Assembly (NCBI GenBank): GCA_937928405.1
Contig: CALFWZ010000035.1
Coordinates: forward strand, 1 to 40,844
Length of the DNA: 40,844 nt
From: an uncultured Saprospiraceae bacterium
GTDB taxonomy: Bacteria; Bacteroidota; Bacteroidia; Chitinophagales; Saprospiraceae
Reading direction: 5' to 3'
A program made the translations under genes and the position numbers. Positions 1 through 8,855 of the stretch are shown here, piece by piece (within the stretch, counting starts at the first letter, position 1; every line of letters begins with the position of its first letter). Under the pieces are notes generated by a model. It ran no database searches and was not told the origin of the DNA. It saw only the letters and a program-made list of their open reading frames with translations.

Positions 1-184
1 TCCCGATTTTTCTCTGATCTTTTAATATCAGAAATCGTTATTTTTCTTGACAAGCCAAAGAGGATTCTCTCAAAAAATGCCTCATCTGATTATTAAAATA
101 TCAATCACAAATCAGGAACTTATTAATTGGCCGTTACTAAAATTAGTAGTACCCATCGTAGAAAAAGCAATTTTTGTCGATTTT

Positions 185-217
185 TTTGGGTTAACCCAAC
201 AATGGTAATTACTTTTA
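185..217 (+). promoter_or_regulatory. Candidate promoter of the DUF4199 gene with embedded palindrome
   Basis: A TTTG at 185-188 and TACTTTTA at 210-217 are separated by 21 bp, fitting the Bacteroidota sigma-A pattern (-33 TTTG, -7 TAnnTTTG) with one mismatch. Transcription would start near 223, about 20 nt before the ATG at 246. The perfect 14-bp palindrome TTGGGTTAACCCAA (186-199) overlaps the -33 element and the spacer, so a bound protein would be placed to repress. Assignment is by eye and no factor is known. Confidence 0.5.
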
Positions 218-245
218 GGCTATTCTTAATCAAAACAATACAATT

Positions 246-812
246 ATGACAACTTTAGATGACGACAGACTAATCGTTGATCCTGCTTCCGTTTCTCCGT
301 GGCCTATTGCTGTAAGATATGGACTAATAGGGGGATTAGTTTACTCTATTTACACCTTGATCTCAAATATGTCTGGATTGACTGGAGGTGAGTTTGGATT
401 GGTAGCATCAAGTATTTCAGGCTTTTTAGTTTTTGCCATCGCCATTACCTTGATCGTATTACCTGTTAAACACCATCGAGATAGTGATTTAGGAGGTTAT
501 ATTACGATTGGTCGAGTTATTCTTATAGGTATGGTGGTAACGGCAATTTCGATGTTGATATCCAATATTTTCAACTATATTTATATGAATTTTATCGATC
601 CTAGTTTTGTTGAAAATATGATGGGACAGATGGAAGAGGCCATGGGATCTATGATTCCGGAAGATCAAATGGATGATTTTTTATTAAAGATTCAAGAAGG
701 ATTTGAGCCTGCCGCCATGATAAAAAATGGGATTATCATGACTGCTGTCTTTGGTTTAATCGTATCTGGGATTATAGGCTTAATCATGAAAAAAGACCCA
801 CCACGGGTTTAA
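246..812 (+). CDS. DUF4199 family membrane protein
   Basis: A 188-aa inner-membrane protein that I place in the DUF4199 family, a Bacteroidota family of unknown function. There are about four hydrophobic segments: roughly residues 22-42 and 50-72, one around 85-108, and one near the C-terminus at 160-182. Between the last two lies a Met- and acid-rich stretch (about 118-150) that carries the FxxPSFVE-like start of the extra-membrane loop typical of the family. The gene is followed by a strong terminator and then by a second, shorter DUF4199 paralogue and a glycosyltransferase; DUF4199 genes beside a family 2 glycosyltransferase are a common Bacteroidota arrangement. The function is unknown. 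The ATG start sits about 28 nt after a promoter-like site. Confidence 0.8.
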   Translation: MTTLDDDRLIVDPASVSPWPIAVRYGLIGGLVYSIYTLISNMSGLTGGEFGLVASSISGFLVFAIAITLIVLPVKHHRDSDLGGYITIGRVILIGMVVTAISMLISNIFNYIYMNFIDPSFVENMMGQMEEAMGSMIPEDQMDDFLLKIQEGFEPAAMIKNGIIMTAVFGLIVSGIIGLIMKKDPPRV

Positions 813-846
813 TTTAGAATAATTAGAAATTCCAACTAATTTCAGA

Positions 847-887
847 CAAACCTGATGCAACCAAAATTGTGTCAGGTTTGTTTTTTA
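847..887 (+). terminator. Rho-independent terminator after the first DUF4199 gene
   Basis: A 9-bp perfect stem (CAAACCTGA at 847-855 with TCAGGTTTG at 872-880) is followed directly by six T. It lies 34 nt past the stop codon and separates the first DUF4199 gene from the second, so the two paralogues are probably not simply co-transcribed. Confidence 0.85.
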
Positions 888-914
888 TGTTTATTTTGTT
901 CTTAAAATATTAAA

Positions 915-1415
915 ATGAAAGGAGGAAAGTATAATCTAAGTATTCGATACGGTGTTCTTGCCGGAATTTCAGTAATTATCTATATGTTGGTCTTTTATTT
1001 TTATGATGTAAAAGTCATGCTAGGACCAAGTGTATTTTGGAGTACGACCTTATTATTTATTATAGGGATGTTTTTTGCAGCACGAGAAGAGCGAAAAGTA
1101 CGTGAATTTATGACCTTTCGAGAAATATTGCCAGTGGCATTTGTCACCTATTTGGTAGCGAATCTATTTTTCTACGATTTTTTGTATATTCTATTCAATT
1201 TTGTAGATCCTTCTTTACCTGAGTTGCAAAGACAAGTTAGTTTGGAAACCATTCAAGATGCTGGATTTACGGAATACGTAGAAGAGGCTATTGATGAAAT
1301 AGAGAAAATGCCAGCGGAATTTACTTTAGGACAAGCCATTTTTGGTTACCTACGTAGTGCAATTTTCGGCTTCCTTTTATCGTTAATTATAGCAGGGCTT
1401 ACGAGAAATAAATAG
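915..1415 (+). CDS. DUF4199 family membrane protein (second copy)
   Basis: A 166-aa membrane protein, paralogous in layout to the preceding gene. It has hydrophobic segments at about residues 12-29, 36-52, 71-93 and 141-161, and an acidic loop between the third and fourth segments that begins with the VDPSLPE sequence, comparable to IDPSFVE in the first copy. It starts 28 nt after the T-tract of the preceding terminator, leaving very little room for an independent promoter. It may rely on read-through or on a promoter inside the terminator region. The family has no known function; the link to the downstream glycosyltransferase is by position only. Confidence 0.78.
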   Translation: MKGGKYNLSIRYGVLAGISVIIYMLVFYFYDVKVMLGPSVFWSTTLLFIIGMFFAAREERKVREFMTFREILPVAFVTYLVANLFFYDFLYILFNFVDPSLPELQRQVSLETIQDAGFTEYVEEAIDEIEKMPAEFTLGQAIFGYLRSAIFGFLLSLIIAGLTRNK

Positions 1416-1626
1416 CATCCTGCTTACCCCTAATCAGTAGTGAGTGGAAGACGTAACCTATGAGCTGGTAATTTCGTAAGGTAAATTGAATATTTATTCT
1501 GAATTCAGGATAAAAGTCCTAAAAAATCATTTTTGAGCCAGCACTCCGGTCCCGAACTTGATTCGTGATGCACAGAGAAAAGAAGATTTTTTCTTCGAAA
1601 AAATCCTTAGTGACTTTGTAGCATTT

Positions 1627-1634
1627 TAATTTTG
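1627..1634 (+). promoter_or_regulatory. Candidate -7 box upstream of the glycosyltransferase
   Basis: TAATTTTG matches the Bacteroidota -7 consensus TAnnTTTG exactly and lies about 58 nt before the ATG at 1693. I do not see a good TTTG at the expected -33 spacing. A perfect 9-bp hairpin (GATTTTTTC 1585-1593 with GAAAAAATC 1597-1605) lies just upstream; it has no T-tract on the plus strand. The rest of 1416-1692 shows no gene. Confidence 0.35.
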
Positions 1635-1692
1635 TATTGTAAACTAAGTATTTAATAATTTCTAACTTCATCACCTAAAAGGATTTTAACTT

Positions 1693-2700
1693 ATGGATAT
1701 TTCCGTAATCATTCCATTGTTTAACGAAGATGAATCTCTCGCTGAACTCGAAGCATGGATCCGAAAGGTGATGGTTGCTAATGGCTACTCCTACGAAATT
1801 GTTTTTATTGATGATGGAAGTCGTGATCAATCTTGGTCGGTAATTGAAAAATTGGTTGAATCAAATCCTAATGTACGAGGGATCAAATTCCGTCGTAACT
1901 ACGGAAAATCTGCTGGTCTTAACACAGGATTCGAAGCGGCTAGAGGAAACGTAGTCATTACGATGGATGCGGATTTACAAGATAGTCCTGAGGAGATTCC
2001 AGAACTCTACCGAAAAATTACGGAAGAAGGATATGATCTGGTTTCTGGCTGGAAAAAGAAACGTTTCGATCCGATTACCAAGACGATTCCTACCAAGTTT
2101 TATAATGCTGCTACTCGTTGGATCAGTGGTATTCAATTGAATGATTTCAACTGTGGATTAAAAGCTTATCGAAGTCAGGTTGTCAAAAGTATTGAAGTAT
2201 ACGGTGAGATGCATCGTTACATTCCGGTAATTGCCAAATGGTCTGGATTTACTAAAATCGGAGAACAGGTTGTGCAGCATCAGGCGCGTAAATATGGCGT
2301 TACTAAATTCGGTATCTGGCGTTTTATAAATGGTCCTTTGGATCTAGTTTCTATTCTTTTTGTTGGGAAATTTGGCAAGCGGCCCATGCACTTTATGGGC
2401 GTGATAGGCACCTTTATGTTTATGGCAGGACTGACGATGTTCTTTGCCTTAGGCATCAACAAACTTTATCTACTTACCCAAGGTCTTCCTGCAAAAAATA
2501 TCGCCTTAATCTCCTGGTTTTATGTTGCCTTGACGACCATGATTATCGGTACACAGCTTTTTCTTGCTGGATTTTTGGCCGAGCTAGTGGTAAGAAATGC
2601 TCCAGATCGCAATTCCTATCTCATCGATAAATCTATCGGAAAAGTGAAGCGTACCCGCGAAACAAAAGCCAATAAAACAAAGGTAGACAAAGTAGGCTAG
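1693..2700 (+). CDS. Family 2 glycosyltransferase, DPM1/GtrB-like, membrane anchored
   Basis: A 335-aa GT-A fold glycosyltransferase that probably moves a sugar from a nucleotide donor to a lipid (polyprenyl phosphate) carrier at the inner membrane. The family motifs are clear: the N-terminal ISVIIPLFNE strand, FIDDGS (D40, D41), and MDADLQDSPEEIP (D92xD94, metal and nucleotide binding). The NDFNCGLKAYR segment is typical of the DPM1/GtrB/ArnC group. Two C-terminal TM segments (about 233-255 and 267-292) match the two-helix anchor of this group. The protein ends in a Lys/Arg-rich tail. It follows two DUF4199 genes and is convergent with a methyltransferase-like gene across an inverted repeat. 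The exact sugar and acceptor cannot be told. Confidence 0.88.
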   Translation: MDISVIIPLFNEDESLAELEAWIRKVMVANGYSYEIVFIDDGSRDQSWSVIEKLVESNPNVRGIKFRRNYGKSAGLNTGFEAARGNVVITMDADLQDSPEEIPELYRKITEEGYDLVSGWKKKRFDPITKTIPTKFYNAATRWISGIQLNDFNCGLKAYRSQVVKSIEVYGEMHRYIPVIAKWSGFTKIGEQVVQHQARKYGVTKFGIWRFINGPLDLVSILFVGKFGKRPMHFMGVIGTFMFMAGLTMFFALGINKLYLLTQGLPAKNIALISWFYVALTTMIIGTQLFLAGFLAELVVRNAPDRNSYLIDKSIGKVKRTRETKANKTKVDKVG

Positions 2701-2839
2701 TAGTTATTTTAGTGAATCAGGGGGTTAAATTCTCACTCAACGATAAAAAAACCTTAGAAAATGCTGCTTGCTAGGTTGTTCCATCTACTCTATAAGGATG
2801 AAAAATTTCTTTTTGCACTTTTTGCAAAGATATATCTTG

Positions 2840-2985
2840 CAAAAATATCAACTGCAACCTCAACCGCAATCTCAAATTGGGTGAGCATAAACATGTAACT
2901 ACCTGCTATTTAATCGATTAAATCCTTTTTTATCTTAAAGAGAAAATAATTGAAGTTGCTTTTGAAGTTGTTCTTGAGGTTGCAA
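2840..2985. repeat. Facing arrays of a degenerate 12-bp repeat (TTGARRTTGCNN)
   Basis: On the plus strand three 12-mers run head to tail at 2950-2985: TTGAAGTTGCTT, TTGAAGTTGTTC and TTGAGGTTGCAA. On the minus strand the same unit occurs at 2875-2840: TTGAGATTGCGG, TTGAGGTTGCAG and a decayed TTGATATTTTTG. The two arrays face away from a 74-nt centre and could pair as a long imperfect hairpin (for example CTGCAACCTCAA at 2852-2863 with 2974-2985, 11 of 12). The element fills the 356-bp gap between convergent genes, which holds no gene that I can see. Confidence 0.7.
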
Positions 2986-3056
2986 ATGATTTTAAAAGTA
3001 GGTTCAAATATGCAACTTTCTTTGATGCATTAATTTATTCCTAACCTCTATTCGCC

Positions 3057-3929
3057 TTATTCATTAATTTTTAGCCAATATGACCCACCATGTCTTTCTA
3101 CTCCTGCCAGATTGGGGTGGTCCCAGATGGGCGCAAGTAATTCAGAAAGTTCCTTATCCTCCGAAACAAAGTAGTTGGGGAAAATAGTTTGATATTTTTG
3201 GGGGTTTGCCAATATATACATTGCTAATCCATACTGCTCTGAATAAAATCTATCACACATAAATTGCGGATAATCATAGGGTAGGTAGATGTCATGTATG
3301 TGGACAATAACACCTTTTTTTAGCCGAGGCAAAATTTCCAAATAGAACACCATAGAATCAGAATTTGGTAGAATTCTATGAGAATTATCGATAAATAAAA
3401 TATCGTTTTCTTCTAACTCATTGATGATGTCAAAATTCGTATTTTCAAATGGTTTACGAATAACCGTATCTGCCAATTGATCAATTTCTGCTCGCGGCAT
3501 TGGATCAATAGAAATAATTTTAGTGGGTAAATTTTGCTCGCTCTTGGCTTTATAAGCTACTTTCGTGGAATTTCCAGAGCCAATTTCAATATATTTTTTT
3601 GGTTTAAAATGCTTTAATAGCGTATAAATTCCGATAATATCTAGTCCAGGTAAAAACCCATTATTCCAAGCAGGATTTTTGGGATCGTTCTCTGCTTTCG
3701 TATTTTTTATGGACCAAATATTTTCTTTATTTTCTAAGGCTTTTAGAATGAACGCTTTGTAAGTATCTCTATTGGCTTCGATCGTTTTTAGTAACGCTGG
3801 GTGAGCTGGCTTTCCATGGCCATATCTAGGCTTAAAGTTTACTTTATATTCTAAAAATAAATTTTGAAATTTCGGATTTAAAAACCGATAAATTTGTTTG
3901 ATCATGTTTCTTTGTATTAAAACTGCCAA
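3057..3929 (-). CDS. SAM-dependent methyltransferase-like protein (class I fold)
   Basis: A 290-aa cytoplasmic protein. The central part has the class I methyltransferase order: KYIEIGSGNSTKVA (motif I, SAM loop, about residues 112-126), then a strand ending in IISIDPMPR (acidic residue for the ribose, about 138-146), then NDILFIDNSHR (about 175-185) and GVIVHIHDIYLP (about 206-217). This is like the Methyltransf_24 group found near sugar and polysaccharide genes. The substrate is unknown. A start at Met9 (MIKQIY) is as plausible as the annotated one because no ribosome site helps to choose. The gene is convergent with the glycosyltransferase; the SulP gene upstream on the same strand lies 120 bp away. 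Confidence 0.7.
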   Translation of the reverse strand: MAVLIQRNMIKQIYRFLNPKFQNLFLEYKVNFKPRYGHGKPAHPALLKTIEANRDTYKAFILKALENKENIWSIKNTKAENDPKNPAWNNGFLPGLDIIGIYTLLKHFKPKKYIEIGSGNSTKVAYKAKSEQNLPTKIISIDPMPRAEIDQLADTVIRKPFENTNFDIINELEENDILFIDNSHRILPNSDSMVFYLEILPRLKKGVIVHIHDIYLPYDYPQFMCDRFYSEQYGLAMYILANPQKYQTIFPNYFVSEDKELSELLAPIWDHPNLAGVERHGGSYWLKINE

Positions 3930-4049
3930 TCAAGGGTTAAAGATATTGAATAATATGGTTTCTCTTAATTATCTTAATAAGTAATCAACGAATTTTGAAG
4001 AAAGCGGTCAATGCTAATCAGGAAGTGGTAAATTGAATATTGAATTTCA

Positions 4050-5933
4050 TCATTTCTCTTCCTTTTCTTGCAAGTCCACATAAGGATCTCCTTTCAAGAA
4101 ACGCTCTAGCCAGTCCAAACATTCCTCAAAACTTTGAAAACAGTACTGATCCTCCACCAACCTTGGAATAATCCTATAGGCTGCAAACATATCTAATGGT
4201 TGGCCGTGTAAACCGGTAAAGATCACCTGGATATTTTGAGCTTGTAAACCAAAGATGGCATCCTCCATAGCGTATAACCCAGATTGATCCACATAAGGTA
4301 CCTTATCCATCCGGATGATGACTATTCGAATATTTGGTAAGGCCTTAATCATATCTTGAAAACGCGAGGCAAAACCAAAAAATAATGGACCATCCAAGTG
4401 TTTAATATAAATTTGATCACCATGTCGGTCAATAATATCTCCTTCATCTGACCAAGGAATCTCATGTGAAAACTCTTTGAGGGGGGCGGTATTGGTTCGG
4501 TGATCTACCACATCGGAAATCTTTTTCATAAATAACAGCGAAGCCAAGATAAGTCCTACCGCTACTGCCTCTATCAACCCAACGAATACGGTAAGTCCCA
4601 AAACAATGAGCATCACGACTACCTCACTACGTGGAGAGTGTGGTATGTGCTTGAGTCCTTTATAGTCCATCACTCCGATTCCGACCGTGATCAAAATTCC
4701 CGCTAATACAGCTGCTGGTATTTTGGAGGCAAGCGGACCTAATAGCATTAAGACTACCAATAATAATAGACCTGCTATCATTCCTGAAAGCTTGGTTTTT
4801 CCACCTGAGTCGATATTGACAACTGTTCTGATCGTTGCTCCTGCCCCAGGAATTCCACCAAATAAGGCTGCTATAGTATTACCGATTCCTTGCCCAACTA
4901 ATTCTTGATTAGGACTATGTTTGGTTTTGGTCATATTATCGGCTACGATAGAAGTCAGTAATGAATCAATTGCACCAAGAACGGCCAAAGAGACAGCTGT
5001 AAAGAGATAAGGGGTTACTTGTGAAAGACTAAAACTAGCGAAAATATCCATTCTTAAATTTGGAAAGCCGGAGGGAATATTACCAATCGTTCGATATTCA
5101 GGAATAAAAAAGAAAGCACCCAGCGAAACGACTAACAACGCAACTAATGTACTAGGTATTTTTTTAGTAATCCGTTTAAATCCATAGATAATAAAAATGG
5201 TCAAAAGGGCGAGTATTAGATCAATATAATTTATATTTTTTAAGGCCCTGGGGAATAATTTTATAGCATTAATGACACCAGAGGCTTCAGTACCAGCGAG
5301 CCTCTCTGCTTCTTTGTTAATATCCTTCACCGAGATAGTGCCACCTCGTTTGACGGTTTCCTTAAAATTATCTAATACCATAATATCTCCGGCAGCTTCT
5401 TCTTTTAGGATACGTTGGAGAATTATTTCTTCAGATTGCGCCTTAAATTTGTTGACAAAAGACGTATCATCTTTAGGGTAATATCCTAAGGCTGGCAGGA
5501 GTTGGGTAATTATAATAATAACACCAATTCCGGTCATAAATCCCGAGATAACCGGGTAGGGGATAAAACGAATATACTGTCCGACTTTTAGTATGCCTAA
5601 CAGGACTTGAATTAAACCAGCTAAGATAAAAACGATGAGAATAGAAGGGATAGCACGCTCCAAGTCACCATCGTTAGTAGCTACAATTCCGGCGATAATC
5701 ACCATACTGACAGCCGTCATTGGAGCTGTGGGACCAGAAATTTGAGTGCTAGTACCACCAAAAAGTGCAGCGAAAAAACTGATAAAAATGGCTCCGTATA
5801 GTCCTGCGGTGGCACCTAAACCAGACTGCAATCCAAAAGCAAGGGCGAGGGGTAGGGCAACAATACCAGCTGTTATTCCACCAAATAGATCTCCTTTGAA
5901 ATGGGAGAAATCAAATCCAAACTTTTTCTTCAT
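4050..5933 (-). CDS. SulP (SLC26) family anion transporter with C-terminal STAS domain
   Basis: A 627-aa inner-membrane transporter of the SulP/SLC26A family, which carries sulfate, bicarbonate or other anions. The N-terminal GGITAGIVALPLALAFG segment followed by SGPTAPM is the family signature, and about 10-14 hydrophobic segments follow. A long hydrophilic insert at about residues 150-230, between the TM segment ending in LLPALGYYP and the next helix (YIDLILALLTIF), is bigger than in the simplest family members. The STAS domain spans about 490-610, with the expected VDQSGLYAM phosphorylation-site-like motif. The substrate cannot be assigned from sequence; marine bacteria often use such proteins for bicarbonate or sulfate. 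No sulfate assimilation or carbonic anhydrase gene is adjacent. Confidence 0.9.
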   Translation of the reverse strand: MKKKFGFDFSHFKGDLFGGITAGIVALPLALAFGLQSGLGATAGLYGAIFISFFAALFGGTSTQISGPTAPMTAVSMVIIAGIVATNDGDLERAIPSILIVFILAGLIQVLLGILKVGQYIRFIPYPVISGFMTGIGVIIIITQLLPALGYYPKDDTSFVNKFKAQSEEIILQRILKEEAAGDIMVLDNFKETVKRGGTISVKDINKEAERLAGTEASGVINAIKLFPRALKNINYIDLILALLTIFIIYGFKRITKKIPSTLVALLVVSLGAFFFIPEYRTIGNIPSGFPNLRMDIFASFSLSQVTPYLFTAVSLAVLGAIDSLLTSIVADNMTKTKHSPNQELVGQGIGNTIAALFGGIPGAGATIRTVVNIDSGGKTKLSGMIAGLLLLVVLMLLGPLASKIPAAVLAGILITVGIGVMDYKGLKHIPHSPRSEVVVMLIVLGLTVFVGLIEAVAVGLILASLLFMKKISDVVDHRTNTAPLKEFSHEIPWSDEGDIIDRHGDQIYIKHLDGPLFFGFASRFQDMIKALPNIRIVIIRMDKVPYVDQSGLYAMEDAIFGLQAQNIQVIFTGLHGQPLDMFAAYRIIPRLVEDQYCFQSFEECLDWLERFLKGDPYVDLQEKEEK

Positions 5934-6323
5934 AGTTGTATGAGTAGCTTGTTGTCAAAATCAATATCTTAAACAGATATTGGAATGTTTTTTTATGTAT
6001 TGATGAAAACAGTAAGTTAGGATAGAATATTGAAATATCAATGGAATTAAGGAAAAAATGCAGGATAAACTATTTAAAATGAAATAATCAAGCGGCAGAC
6101 TTTGATTTAGAGTAGACCCATTCTTAAAAATGGATTTGAGGGCTGGTATAAAGTTTAAATGGACTTACTTATTTTGACAAATTCGAGTAAGGGAATTTCT
6201 TTCATCGAATACCCTATCTAGAGCTAGGAGTAGCAAAGAATTGCTTAAAAAGTTGAAGATATAACTATACCCTAGTACACGGTAGTGCTAGAGTAGTGAA
6301 ATTAAAATATACCCTAAAACAGC
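5934..6323. other. Intergenic stretch without a recognised gene
   Basis: This is the upstream region of the SulP gene and the downstream region of the 755-aa surface protein. I see no convincing coding frame. A short dyad (AATATC at 5963-5968 with GATATT at 5976-5981) lies about 30-48 bp ahead of the SulP start and might be an operator or chance. Otherwise I see nothing in it. Confidence 0.4.
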
Positions 6324-6355
6324 AAAGCGGTACCGAAATTTTTCGATACCGCTTT
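6324..6355 (-). terminator. Terminator-like hairpin after the 755-aa T9SS protein
   Basis: Two 15-nt arms (6324-6338 and 6341-6355) pair with a single wobble or mismatch; the GC core is AAGCGGTA with TACCGCTT. It begins 23 nt beyond the stop codon of the minus-strand gene. On that strand the hairpin is followed by GCTGTTTTAGG, so the T-tract is short and interrupted. Confidence 0.6.
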
Positions 6356-6378
6356 GTAGATATAATAGAGAATAAATT

Positions 6379-8646
6379 TTATTGTTTGAAAATAGTAAGG
6401 TTATGAGTTCTGGTTTCATTTACTATTCGAAGGAAATAAGTTCCTTTCAAAGAAATATTTACCTCGCTCATTTGTAGCGCAAGTTTCCCATCATTGACGC
6501 TTACTGTTTGTTGGAATAAAACCTGTCCCGTTGAATTGTAAATCTCAACCATTGCTTGATAAGCGTTCAGGTCTAAGCCAATAACCAATAACTGTTCGCT
6601 AACTGGATTCGGAACTGCTACTGGATCTTCGAGACTTTGGAACTCAGCTGAAATTATTCTAGACAAGTCTTCTGATCCATCTAAATCTACTGTTTTCAGT
6701 CTATAATAATTGATACCAGATCGAGGCTGTTTATCATAAAAATTATATTTAGAAACGGTCGTTGTTTCGCCACTCGCAACTTGGCTACCGATTTTGATAA
6801 ACTCAATGCCATCTAAAGATCGTTCAAGCTCGAAGTGACTGACATTATTTTCTGAGGCAGTCATCCAATCAAGAAGAACTGATGCGTTTTGCTTATGGGC
6901 ATTGAATTCAACTAATTCAGCTGGTAATACACTATTGGTCGATACAGTTCCAACGGTAATAGTAACCGCACCAATCGGAGGTGGATCTCCCAACATATCA
7001 CTCCCAATAGATCCGGCTTCTCCAGGACCATTGCCACCGGTTATAGTTCCTCTTCCGGCATCAACCCAATTTCCAGTGTTTTGATTAAAGTAGGCCGTTG
7101 TAATGGAATCCATGTCAGAAATTTCTGATTGTTCACCATCCATCCAATGCATTACCACGTCCACGACTTCAGTGCCTGCGACCCTGTCAATGATCCAATG
7201 TTGGTTATCATTGATTCTATCAAGATCTGGTGGAACACCTCCAATTGGAGGAGGATCACCAAAGAATTCGAAACGAATGACAGAATTCGGATCGGTCACT
7301 GGATTTATTTCAAGCGGTCCGTAGATACCTTTACTTCCAAGCGGTACTAAAAAAATATCGTTGAATGCTCCTCTTTTTTCTATCGGTCCTTCAATATATG
7401 AACTTTCATTAGCACCTGTAATCGTGGCACCTTCTTCGAGAATTAAAATATTAATGGAATCAGTTTTTAGTATTCCGTTTCCTAATTCAAGATTAAAGTC
7501 TAGCGATAACGGTCCTTCTAGTTCGATAGGCTCGCCCGATGTATTTATTATTTTTAGATTGGTAAGTTCAAAAACATCGTTCCCATTATCCGCTAATTCG
7601 TTGGATGGTATAGTGCTGATGGAATCAAAATCGAATACTAGAAGACTACTATCTGCCATAAATAAATTACCGTAAGAAGTTGGTCTACTGATGGAATTAC
7701 TCAGATCTAAAATAGATGTTTTATCCAAAGTTACGAATAAGGTATTTTCATTTCTTGCGTCTAGAACTATCCCTCCATCTACGTTCAATGAATTCTCAAT
7801 TCCATCTAGATGTAGGTCTACTTTTTGTGATGCGTTATCAGAAGAGAGTTTAACATCCCCATTTACATTTACTATTCCTGCGTTCAAATTTATTTCTAAA
7901 GTATTACCGTTTGCGCCAGTGCCCGTAAGGGCTAGATTGCCTTTGATTGTACTGGTGGCAGCGGAGTTATGAGTCAAGTTAATCTGGGCATGATTGTGGC
8001 CATGAAGAATGACATCCTTTTCTGCTGTTAAGGAGGCAGTTTCAGAAAATATGAAGTTAAAATTATTGTTATTAAATACATCGACGTTGAAAATCTCGCC
8101 TACTTTTAATGCGCTTGTCTGTGAAAAGGATAGTTTATGATTGATATACTGATCGGCTGCATTAAATTCGAATGTCATATTTTTTAAAACATCAATTCTG
8201 GAGTTGTCGTTTGACTCGATGATGATTCCTCCTTGATTTGTGTCTTGGGTCCTCTTTAAGACATCCAAATCTTGGTTAATCAAAAGATTGGAATTGTTCA
8301 AACTTAATACGATTGTGGCATAAAGAATTGGATCACTATTTTGATCCGATATCATAAATAGATTTTCCTCAATAGTTAGAGACCCCGAAACCAAGGTTAG
8401 CTTAGAAGACATAGCAGAATGATCCGTATTGGTAAGGGTGAGACTTTTTACTTTGAAACTGGTTGGCCCCATAATGGTAACGGCATATCCATCAATAATT
8501 ACATCATCATCGATTCCTGGGTATCCTGGATAATCCCATATGGGGTCATTCCAATTACCGTCGGAAAGCGCTTTATAGGTAATTGCGTGACTGGATAGAA
8601 TACTACTAAAAAGGAGGCCTATTATAAGTAGAAGTCTGGTGTTCAT
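6379..8646 (-). CDS. Secreted T9SS type A surface protein with G8-like N-terminus
   Basis: A 755-aa protein predicted to be exported by Sec and then carried across the outer membrane by the type IX system. It has a signal peptide (residues 1-21, ending SSHA), then a region beginning with a NWNDPIWDYPGYPG sequence that resembles the start of G8-type beta-rich domains. A long Asn/Asp/Thr-rich beta-solenoid-like stretch follows (about 60-470). A conserved stalk-like module (about 573-672, containing LDWMTASENNVSHFELERS and NYYRLKTVDLDG) comes next. The C-terminal T9SS type A domain (about 677-755) contains PNPVSEQ and GTYFLRIVN. Its role is probably adhesion or binding of surface glycans, which is inference. 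It is divergent from the histidine kinase gene. Confidence 0.82.
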   Translation of the reverse strand: MNTRLLLIIGLLFSSILSSHAITYKALSDGNWNDPIWDYPGYPGIDDDVIIDGYAVTIMGPTSFKVKSLTLTNTDHSAMSSKLTLVSGSLTIEENLFMISDQNSDPILYATIVLSLNNSNLLINQDLDVLKRTQDTNQGGIIIESNDNSRIDVLKNMTFEFNAADQYINHKLSFSQTSALKVGEIFNVDVFNNNNFNFIFSETASLTAEKDVILHGHNHAQINLTHNSAATSTIKGNLALTGTGANGNTLEINLNAGIVNVNGDVKLSSDNASQKVDLHLDGIENSLNVDGGIVLDARNENTLFVTLDKTSILDLSNSISRPTSYGNLFMADSSLLVFDFDSISTIPSNELADNGNDVFELTNLKIINTSGEPIELEGPLSLDFNLELGNGILKTDSINILILEEGATITGANESSYIEGPIEKRGAFNDIFLVPLGSKGIYGPLEINPVTDPNSVIRFEFFGDPPPIGGVPPDLDRINDNQHWIIDRVAGTEVVDVVMHWMDGEQSEISDMDSITTAYFNQNTGNWVDAGRGTITGGNGPGEAGSIGSDMLGDPPPIGAVTITVGTVSTNSVLPAELVEFNAHKQNASVLLDWMTASENNVSHFELERSLDGIEFIKIGSQVASGETTTVSKYNFYDKQPRSGINYYRLKTVDLDGSEDLSRIISAEFQSLEDPVAVPNPVSEQLLVIGLDLNAYQAMVEIYNSTGQVLFQQTVSVNDGKLALQMSEVNISLKGTYFLRIVNETRTHNLTIFKQ

Positions 8647-8734
8647 GGATGTTTATATATAAATGGTTAAGTATAGGCGAGGAGTAAAACTTACCGTCCA
8701 ATTTTCATACCATAACAATAATTAATAATATTAA

Positions 8735-8754
8735 CCTAATTAACGTTAATTAGG
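8735..8754. promoter_or_regulatory. Perfect 20-bp palindrome in a divergent promoter region
   Basis: CCTAATTAACGTTAATTAGG is a complete inverted repeat with no mismatch and no loop. It sits almost in the middle of the 209-bp gap between the minus-strand T9SS gene (start 8646) and the plus-strand histidine kinase gene (start 8856). Its position and symmetry suit an operator for a dimeric regulator controlling one or both genes. The regulator is unknown and no such gene is adjacent. Confidence 0.5.
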
Positions 8755-8855
8755 GTTTATAACAGCACTAATGGAATAGTATTTGTCTATTTAGAACCGA
8801 CTCCCTCCCTCACTAAAAACCCCGCTATGGTAAGCATGAGAGAAACCCAAAAAAT

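Noticed and set aside
13..32. Hairpin TCTGAT/ATCAGA at the left edge, possibly a terminator of a gene outside the window
   Set aside because: Only six pairs, an AT-rich loop and an interrupted T-run; too weak to report as a terminator.
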